Positions 32,241-37,968 of a DNA stretch of 37,968 nucleotides are shown here, one piece after another. Under the pieces are notes generated by a model, which searched no databases, had not been told where the DNA came from, and saw only the letters and a list, made by a program, of their open reading frames with translations. The DNA comes from Bacillota bacterium (GTDB lineage Bacteria; Bacillota; UBA994). The stretch spans positions 1 to 37,968 of the forward strand of contig WSXW01000017.1 in assembly GCA_009773495.1 (NCBI GenBank), given 5' to 3'. How positions within the stretch are numbered: the first letter of the stretch is position 1; every line of letters starts with the position of its first letter. The translations under genes and the position numbers were made by a program.

Positions 32241-33734
32241 ATGCATGGATTATTTCAGGCTGCTGTTTTAGCGGCCCTCGTGCCCCTTATGTTTGCTTTA
32301 GTGATCTATCTTGTAGAGAAACACTCATGGAAGTTACGAAATGGTTTATCTGTATTGGCAAGCCTTGCCTCGTTTGTGTTAGTCATAAGCCATTATAAGC
32401 GCATCATGGCAGGAGAAACGATTTTGGTCAAGTTTCCCAACTTGCTCCCTCCACTTGGCATTTCATTTAGAGTGGACTATTTAAGCTTTTTAGTGGCAGC
32501 CATAATTTCTGGGATATGGTTTTTGGTAACGGTGTACTCTACGGAGTACATGGTCAAGGAACATGCCAAGAATCGGTACTATCCCTTTTCAGTTCTAACT
32601 CTTGCCGGAGCTTTAGGGGTAGTCCTTAGCGGTGATCTGTTTACTTTCTTCCTATTCTTCGAACTTATGTCGCTATCTGCCTATGTATTGGTCGTGCATG
32701 AAGAGACCGAACAGGCGATGCGAGCAGGCTATAAGTATCTTATTCTCACGATAATCGGCGGTTTGGCGCTGTTCTTCGCAATTATAGCTGTCTATGAAAT
32801 CGCTGGAACTGTTGCTTTTACGCCAGGGGGGTTCGTACAAGAGAGCGGGCGACTCGCTCTGTTCTCCTTCATAGCCTTTTTCATTGGATTTGGAATTAAG
32901 GCAGGTGTGGTACCGCTACACGTATGGCTGCCAGAGGCACATCCTGTTGCACCGAGCCCTGCTAGTGCGTTACTCTCGGGGTTGATGCTGAAGACCGGGG
33001 CCTATGGGTTTATCAGGATTGTGTTCAACATTTATGGTGTTGAGTTAATTAGAGAGACCGGTTGGAACAACATGATGCTATTATTTGCGGTTGTTACAAT
33101 CTTTTTAGGGTCTGCGGTAGCCATTACACAGGACGACATTAAGCGCCGTTTGGCGTACTCTAGTGTCGGACAGATGGGGTATATTGTGTTGGGTATCGCC
33201 TTGTTACAAGAAAGAGCCCTCATAGGAGCAATCTTTCATATTTTCGCCCACGCGCTAATGAAGTCTAGTCTCTTCTTGGCTGCCGGCGCGATTATTTACC
33301 GCACGGGCAAGCGTAAGGTATCTGAGTGGCACGGTATGGGTAAGCAGATGTTTGTCACGATGATAGTTTTTACAATTGCCTCTATATCAATGGTGGGAAT
33401 TCCACCGTTAGTTGGCTTCATCTCTAAATGGGAGATTGCGCTTGGATCACTAGATGCAGGTAATTGGGGGTACGTCCTGTTACTACTCCTGAGTTCCTTG
33501 ATGAACTTCATTTATTATTTCCCAGTTATCCAAGGGGCATTTTTTGGAGACCCGCATCTTCACCATGATGCGCACGAAGACAAAGAACCAAGGCATAGAG
33601 AATTGCCCTGGGCCATGTTAGTTCCCATGGTAGTTTTAGCAGGACTGATCGTCTTCGTAGACCTCTTGCCCCGAAATATAGTACTTGAGCTTGCGGAGCA
33701 AGCTGCTCACGCACTGTTCTTTGCCATCAAGTAA
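32241..33734 (+). CDS. Antiporter-type proton-conducting subunit, second copy
   Basis: A second NuoM/MrpD-like subunit, 497 residues and about 14 helices. Conserved sites: Glu in FFLFFELMSLSAY, Lys in GIKAGVVPLHVWLPEAH, Lys in LSGLMLKTGAYG, HIFAHALMKSS and GFISKWEIA. The histidine-rich loop near residue 440 (DPHLHHDAHED) is unusual and could bind metal. GGAGG precedes the ATG, 13 nt after the previous stop. The paralogy with its two neighbours implies a channel row like the NuoL/M/N arm. Confidence 0.92.
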   Translation: MHGLFQAAVLAALVPLMFALVIYLVEKHSWKLRNGLSVLASLASFVLVISHYKRIMAGETILVKFPNLLPPLGISFRVDYLSFLVAAIISGIWFLVTVYSTEYMVKEHAKNRYYPFSVLTLAGALGVVLSGDLFTFFLFFELMSLSAYVLVVHEETEQAMRAGYKYLILTIIGGLALFFAIIAVYEIAGTVAFTPGGFVQESGRLALFSFIAFFIGFGIKAGVVPLHVWLPEAHPVAPSPASALLSGLMLKTGAYGFIRIVFNIYGVELIRETGWNNMMLLFAVVTIFLGSAVAITQDDIKRRLAYSSVGQMGYIVLGIALLQERALIGAIFHIFAHALMKSSLFLAAGAIIYRTGKRKVSEWHGMGKQMFVTMIVFTIASISMVGIPPLVGFISKWEIALGSLDAGNWGYVLLLLLSSLMNFIYYFPVIQGAFFGDPHLHHDAHEDKEPRHRELPWAMLVPMVVLAGLIVFVDLLPRNIVLELAEQAAHALFFAIK

Positions 33735-33746
33735 CGGGAGGTTGAC

Positions 33747-36083
33747 ATGCGCCTAATAGATGTCCTCTTGTTGGTGCCTATTCTGACCCCCATTGCTGGG
33801 GGGCTCCTCATTGGTGCAGCATCTGGGTGGAGTGCTAGACTCCGTAGCAGAGTGACGGTTTTGACCGCAGCAATTGCTTTTACTGCGTCATCTGTTATCT
33901 ACTATTTACAGCACTTTGCCCATCAAGAGCTGTCACTGACATTTTTCAGATTGGTTGACTATGGCTTGAAGTTTCGACCCACAGATTTAGGGAGCCTCTT
34001 GGCTGTGGTCGCCTCAGCATTGTGGCTACTGGCCACGATTTATTCACTAGTGTACATGAAGCATGAGCATTCGCAGTCCCGTTTTTTTGCGTTTTTGATG
34101 CTAAGCCTTAGCGGCTGTCTGGGTGTGTTCCTTGCGGGGGATTATTTTACGCTCTTTCTATTTTTTGAATTCATGACCTTTACCGCGTATCCGCTGGTCA
34201 TACACGAAGAGGACGAGAACGCAATGCGTGCCGGTGATACCTATCTCTACATGAGTGTGGCGGGCGGTCTAGTCTTGTTATTTGGTATATTGGCATTGGT
34301 ATGGACAACCGGCACTGCCGATATCGCTCCAGCGTTAGATGCATTACACAAGGGGAATATCAGCCCTTACTTTATAGCCCTCACATTTATAGTTGGTTTT
34401 GGTGTTAAAGCAGGTATAGTACCTTTACACATTTGGTTACCACAGGCGCATCCCGTAGCTCCCTCTCCCGCAAGCGCCTTGCTCTCCGGGGTGATGATCA
34501 AGACTGGGGCCTATGGTATTCTCAGCTTCCTGACGGTGACTCTGTCTTCTAATAACGCGCACAGTGCGTATCTTATAATACCGCAAAATATAGGCTATGT
34601 GATGATTTGGGTGGCCTTGTTGACCATGATTGGCGGAGCGTTCATGGCTTTGATGCAAGACAGCATAAAAAAAATTCTAGCCTATTCGAGTGTCAGTCAA
34701 ATGGGGTATATTATGCTAGCAATTGGGTGCGCTGCGTATTTATCTGAAGAGGGCGGTTTGTCTTACACAGCTGCGGTATTCCATGCGTTTAACCATGCCG
34801 TGTTTAAGTCCGGCTTATTCTTGATGATCGGTACAGTCTACCTACTCACCCACACCTTGAGTCTTAGCAAACTCGGCGGAATGTCTAAATATCTACCCTT
34901 TACAACGATAGCCACTTTGATCGCCTCGTTCGCAGTACTAGGCATGCCGGGGTTTAGTGGCTTTCCGAGTAAGACGTTAATACATCATGCAATAGTCGAA
35001 GCTGCCCAGCACAGCCAAAGTGCTTGGTTACTCCTAGCAGAGAAATTATTCGTAGTAGGTAGTGCTATTACTGCTGCCTATTTCATCAAGCTATATACCG
35101 GCATATTTTTTGGCCAGTACAAGGGCGATAAGCCTCCGACACAGGGAGAAGGTACCTTAGTTCGTATGGTGTTGGGCGTGTTCTGTCTAGCAATAATCCT
35201 CGTAGGTATTTTTCCGTATCAGGTTATGCACTTCTTAGAATCAACGGCTCACGGTACTGTAGTTGACCTGCACGTACTAGAAGAACAGCTTCACCACGTT
35301 AAGTTCTGGGATGTCCACTCTTACGGAGGTGTTATGCTGCCCGCGTCCTTAGGCATAGCGATTTTCTTTATAGCAAAATATTTTAAGTTCTTTACGTGGC
35401 GTTACCCGCTTTGGTTGTCAGTAGAGGGGTTTATTTATCGCCCGCTCTATCACGGTTTTCTCACCCTATGTTGCCGCTACGTTACTAGCGTTGAGGGCGG
35501 TATATGTGAGCTGTATGACCGCAGTGGTAGTGCCTCTGGTCGATTGATCAACAGAGTAAAGAGATTTGATGATATGATTGACGAAGGCTACGAGGCTATG
35601 GGGCATGCTACTACCAAGCTAGTAGAAGAGGCCCGCCATATAGACCATGGCGTTGACAATGCCTATAATCAAGCTGGGCGAACTGTGGAAGTCTTGGCTA
35701 GCAAGGTAACTCAGGTGGATAGTGAGATAGACCAGACCTACGCTAGGGCCGGTAGAGCAGTGCTTAGGCTTACTGAAGAAGTAGCTAAGGCTGACCGCGA
35801 TATTGATCACGTTTATGATAACGTGGGAAACGCTGCGCTTAAGCTTACTGAAAGCGTAGCCAAAGCAGATGAGAAACTGGACCACGGTTATGATCGCGTT
35901 GCCCAACAAGGATTGGACATTTTAGAGACTGTTCGCCAAGTGGATCAACCTAAAGCAACCAAGACTGAGGTAGATAGACAAAACTGGAATCCGCAGAACA
36001 TCACACTGGGTTCGCTGATAGTGGCAGGACTATTGCTTATTATTCTTGCGGTGCTATATTTCTTCGGAGGCAATGTACTGTAG
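33747..36083 (+). CDS. Third antiporter-type subunit with C-terminal 25-residue repeats and extra membrane anchor
   Basis: A 778-residue NuoL/MrpA-N-like subunit. Residues 1 to about 550 form the antiporter fold with Glu in FLFFEFMTFTAY, Lys in GVKAGIVPLHIWLPQAH, Lys in LSGVMIKTGAYG and Lys in SGFPSKTLIHH. After the last antiporter helix comes EGFIYRPLYHGF, then residues 582-731 made of one degenerate and five regular 25-residue units rich in Asp, Glu, Lys and Ala, predicted helical, and finally a lone membrane helix (about 752-773). NuoL ends in a comparable lateral helix plus anchor helix, but I know of no version built from such repeats. It probably supplies the missing MrpA N-terminal function of this split system. 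GGGAGG precedes the ATG. Confidence 0.92.
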   Translation: MRLIDVLLLVPILTPIAGGLLIGAASGWSARLRSRVTVLTAAIAFTASSVIYYLQHFAHQELSLTFFRLVDYGLKFRPTDLGSLLAVVASALWLLATIYSLVYMKHEHSQSRFFAFLMLSLSGCLGVFLAGDYFTLFLFFEFMTFTAYPLVIHEEDENAMRAGDTYLYMSVAGGLVLLFGILALVWTTGTADIAPALDALHKGNISPYFIALTFIVGFGVKAGIVPLHIWLPQAHPVAPSPASALLSGVMIKTGAYGILSFLTVTLSSNNAHSAYLIIPQNIGYVMIWVALLTMIGGAFMALMQDSIKKILAYSSVSQMGYIMLAIGCAAYLSEEGGLSYTAAVFHAFNHAVFKSGLFLMIGTVYLLTHTLSLSKLGGMSKYLPFTTIATLIASFAVLGMPGFSGFPSKTLIHHAIVEAAQHSQSAWLLLAEKLFVVGSAITAAYFIKLYTGIFFGQYKGDKPPTQGEGTLVRMVLGVFCLAIILVGIFPYQVMHFLESTAHGTVVDLHVLEEQLHHVKFWDVHSYGGVMLPASLGIAIFFIAKYFKFFTWRYPLWLSVEGFIYRPLYHGFLTLCCRYVTSVEGGICELYDRSGSASGRLINRVKRFDDMIDEGYEAMGHATTKLVEEARHIDHGVDNAYNQAGRTVEVLASKVTQVDSEIDQTYARAGRAVLRLTEEVAKADRDIDHVYDNVGNAALKLTESVAKADEKLDHGYDRVAQQGLDILETVRQVDQPKATKTEVDRQNWNPQNITLGSLIVAGLLLIILAVLYFFGGNVL
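35490..35939 (+). repeat. Six tandem 25-codon units in the third antiporter subunit
   Basis: Units begin at 35490 (degenerate), 35565, 35640, 35715, 35790 and 35865 with no gaps. In all five regular units positions 2 and 6 are Asp and 9 is Tyr; 5, 19 and 23 are hydrophobic or Ala; 13 is Gly in four of five. The DNA copies are much more diverged than the protein pattern. Confidence 0.9.
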
Positions 36084-36099
36084 GATACGGAGGTGTTTC

Positions 36100-36456
36100 A
36101 TGACCGCATTAGATAAGAAAATCGTTGTTGCGGTATTAATAATAGCCGTCTTGGCGGGTGGCGCAGTGCTTTATCGTCGCTTCACTGCTGCTCTAGGGGA
36201 AAAGGCAGTCATCGAGGTAGATAACCAACCAGTGCAAACAGTACGACTCGATCCCAATGCAGAAAAGCAAATAATCACAGTAGTGGGGGTGCGCGGCGAC
36301 AGCCTTATCGAGGTAGACGGGCAATTTATCCGCATGACAGGCTCCGCCTGTCCCGATAAAATCTGCATACATCAAGGTCGCAAAAGCCAACCCGGCGACG
36401 CCATTGTCTGCATCCCCAATCGCGTCACCATAAAAATACCAGGCCTCGGGCGCTAG
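36100..36456 (+). CDS. NusG domain II-type membrane-anchored protein
   Basis: A 118-residue protein with one N-terminal membrane helix (about 8-25) and an extracytoplasmic NusG_II-type beta domain. Its conserved cysteines are in SACPDKICIHQG and IVCIPN. Such proteins are often encoded near FMN-binding and transport genes, though their role is unknown; here it closes the antiporter operon, opposite the FMN-binding gene at the other end. CGGAGGTG precedes the ATG at 36100, 16 nt after the previous stop. The terminator hairpin includes its stop codon. Confidence 0.87.
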   Translation: MTALDKKIVVAVLIIAVLAGGAVLYRRFTAALGEKAVIEVDNQPVQTVRLDPNAEKQIITVVGVRGDSLIEVDGQFIRMTGSACPDKICIHQGRKSQPGDAIVCIPNRVTIKIPGLGR

Positions 36457-36472
36457 GAAACTAGCGCCTTTT
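36449..36472 (+). terminator. Rho-independent terminator of the antiporter operon
   Basis: GGCGCTAG, tetraloop GAAA, CTAGCGCC, then TTTT; the stem overlaps the stop codon of the NusG_II gene. Confidence 0.88.
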
Positions 36473-36605
36473 GGTTAGCCACTGGAATGTAGTTCAATTT
36501 TTTGATGGCGTATGTAAAGTTCTGTTTTACCGCTCTACCTCGGGAGTAAACTATTCCTTCGGGACACACCATGTTTTAGCTCTTGGAATGTGGAACCTCT
36601 GTGCC

Positions 36606-36872
36606 TCAATCCAGCGCCTCAACTAGTCCAGCTTCCATTAACTCCTGTACAAAATCCAATATATCACTCTTGGCGTCTTGTAACTCCAAGGCATACTCTT
36701 TTGCCAGGGCTTGGGCCAACTGATTGATATCTGCCCCTATTTCCAGAAGTTTTACTATTAACTGAGAACTTTCGTTTAGCAGTACAGCCTGACCATTAAT
36801 ACTAGAATTCGAACGGAGGTAGATTTGGGAACCAACGTAATCTACCTTAAAATTGGAATTCAGCTTATACAT
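36606..36872 (-). CDS. PqqD-like protein (RiPP recognition element)
   Basis: PqqD-type domains bind the leader of ribosomally made precursor peptides and hand it to modifying enzymes. This 88-residue protein has the fold's order: short strands (YKLNSNFKVDYVGSQIYLR), VLLNESSQLIVKLLEIG as the winged-helix core, then DILDFVQELMEAGLVE. The ATG at 36872 is chosen where the homology begins; a GGAAAGGA lies somewhat far upstream. Its start overlaps the end of the ABC exporter gene by 13 nt, so the two act together, most likely in making and exporting a modified peptide. The precursor and modifying enzymes would lie beyond the window. Confidence 0.78.
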   Translation of the reverse strand: MYKLNSNFKVDYVGSQIYLRSNSSINGQAVLLNESSQLIVKLLEIGADINQLAQALAKEYALELQDAKSDILDFVQELMEAGLVEALD

Positions 36873-37968
36873 CGCACAATGTCCTTTCCCGACATTATCT
36901 GTTCTTGGCATAGCCGGTGGTAGTGACCACCTCTTCCCATTAGTGTCTGGTGCGTGCCGGTTTCGACCAGTTTGCCTTGGTCAAACACAAGAATGATGTC
37001 TGCATCCTGTATCGTCGACAGCTTGTGGGTTATAACGAAGCATGCCTTATCCTTCCTCAACGTATTGAAAACGCGCCTAATTTGGGATTCTGAAACCGCA
37101 TCGAGTGCTGATGTTGCTTCATCAAAGAGGATTACGTTCGTGTTTCTCGCAATTTCCCTAGCGATGCATATCCTTTGCCTTTCCCCCCCCGGACAAGGTT
37201 AGCCCTCTGTCCCCAACCGGCGTATCAAACCCCTTCGGGAGAAGGCATATGAAGCTATGTGCCTCTGCAGTTTCCGCGGCAAGTTCAACTACACTGTCCC
37301 GAAACTTTTCTAGACCACAGCTTATGTTCTCTTTAATGCTACCGTTGAAAAGAAAAGGATCCTGCGGAACGAAGCCGATACGTTTTCTTAAACGGTTCAA
37401 TGGAATCTCCTTGATTGATACTCCATCAAAAAAGATATTCCCTTCGGAACACTCGTACAGACCCAGAATAAGTTTAGCCACGGTTGATTTTCCGGATCCA
37501 CTTGTACCAACCAACGCCACCAGTTGTCCGGGCTTTATATTAAACGAAACGTTTTTTAAAGCGTACTCTTTACCGTCGTAGGTAAACGATACATCTCTAA
37601 ATTCGATGTTGCCCGTCACCTCGGCTCTTTTGCTGTCTTCAATACTAGTCATGTTCTCTTCATTATCATCTAGAATAGCGAAGATTCTCTGGTATGCAGC
37701 CACAGCATAGTGAAAGAGAGGATACGAGCTAACTATAGGCGGAACGTTCGCAATTAGTCTACGCTGATACAGGATTGCTGCAATTGACACTGAAACACTG
37801 ATTTTGCCCTCAATTATAAGCCACGCACTAGTTAATACAATCAAGGGCGTAGTAATATCTGCAAATACCCTGTGTCTGGCAAAATGAAAGTACAGAGTGT
37901 GGCAGTTAAAAATGCACAATGGTAGCACCAAAAGAAGGAGCCACCTACTAGCGTCCTGAACAATACCC
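36860..37968 (-). pseudogene. ABC exporter (membrane-ATPase fusion), frameshifted and cut by the window edge
   Basis: The frame enters from the right edge with the last membrane helices (ending about 37690), then the ATPase: VSFTYDGKEYALKNVSF, Walker A GTSGSGKST, Q-loop FVPQDPFLF. At a run of eight C on the plus strand (37183-37190) the frame breaks inside the signature motif; removing one base restores LSGGERQRICIARE, then Walker [13 protein letters not shown] and the switch VITHKLST to the stop at 36860. As written the protein ends after LSGGG plus a few residues at 37158. This could be a sequencing error, a decayed gene or a slippage-switched gene. Together with the PqqD-like gene it points to export of a modified peptide. 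Confidence 0.82.

Noticed and set aside
27466-36456. A membrane-bound hydrogenase (Mbh) operon
   Set aside because: The antiporter half has Mbh order, but no nickel-binding large subunit, small subunit or ferredoxin-like gene is encoded in or after the cluster in this window.
1-37968. tRNA or rRNA genes and insertion sequences
   Set aside because: No T-loop-like GGTTCGAAT context with matching acceptor arms, no rRNA-like stretch, and no transposase frame were seen on either strand by eye.

Overview
The window (about 38 kb, mid-range G+C) reads as an anaerobic, Clostridia-like member of the Bacillota. The evidence is strong AGGAGG-type ribosome binding sites before most genes, many GTG/TTG starts, a GlnK/GlnL-type two-component system, a YhaM-type exonuclease, a short Orn/Lys/Arg decarboxylase of the Bacillus type, dapL-type lysine biosynthesis, and an Mbh-style multisubunit antiporter operon. 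I saw no rRNA, tRNA, CRISPR array, phage or intact insertion sequence.

Layout. 1-6.2 kb: the end of a P-loop NTPase, a GH4-like NAD-dependent glycosidase, a DUF4392 (D-glutamate cyclase-like) protein, a NIF3-like protein and LL-diaminopimelate aminotransferase, with intergenic spaces full of short dispersed repeats. 6.3-8.5 kb: a three-gene polar amino acid ABC importer with its own promoter and terminator. 8.7-10 kb: a divergent pair, an unknown 115-residue protein and a very unusual repetitive Gly/Ser/Asn/Gln/Tyr-rich protein. 10-12.8 kb: tldD-tldE. 13.1-15.9 kb: sensor kinase, response regulator, a tiny convergent gene and a DUF1232 protein. 16-19.3 kb (minus strand): a PLP decarboxylase and a MurF-type ligase. 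19.6-22.3 kb: a degenerate Nudix protein, kbl and an alpha/beta hydrolase. 22.5-23.1 kb: a toxin-antitoxin pair whose toxin has a frameshift. 23.3-25.3 kb: an overlapping trio of HD exonuclease, thioredoxin-like selenoprotein and CcdA-type membrane protein. 25.4-27.3 kb: a glycosyltransferase and two small unknowns. 27.5-36.5 kb: an FMN-binding protein, a ten-gene Mrp/Mbh-type cation antiporter cluster and a NusG-domain-II protein. 36.6 kb to the end (minus strand): a PqqD-like protein and a frameshifted ABC exporter, probably the edge of a peptide-modification cluster.

Two things stand out. First, the gene at 24240-24653 contains an in-frame TGA exactly at the first cysteine of a thioredoxin CxxC motif, followed by a perfect 7-bp hairpin with a GGU loop, as expected of a bacterial SECIS; it is translationally overlapped with its electron-donor-type partner CcdA. 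Second, the last of three tandem antiporter subunits carries five contiguous, gap-free 25-residue repeats (plus a degenerate sixth) and then one final transmembrane helix. This resembles the lateral-helix-plus-anchor layout of NuoL, but here it is built from repeats and is long enough in principle to run along all three antiporter subunits. The cluster has the Mbh gene order (E-F-G-split A-B-C-D) but no hydrogenase in the window, and is flanked by flavin (RnfG-like) and NusG-II proteins. Function is inferred from family resemblance read by eye; no database search was possible.
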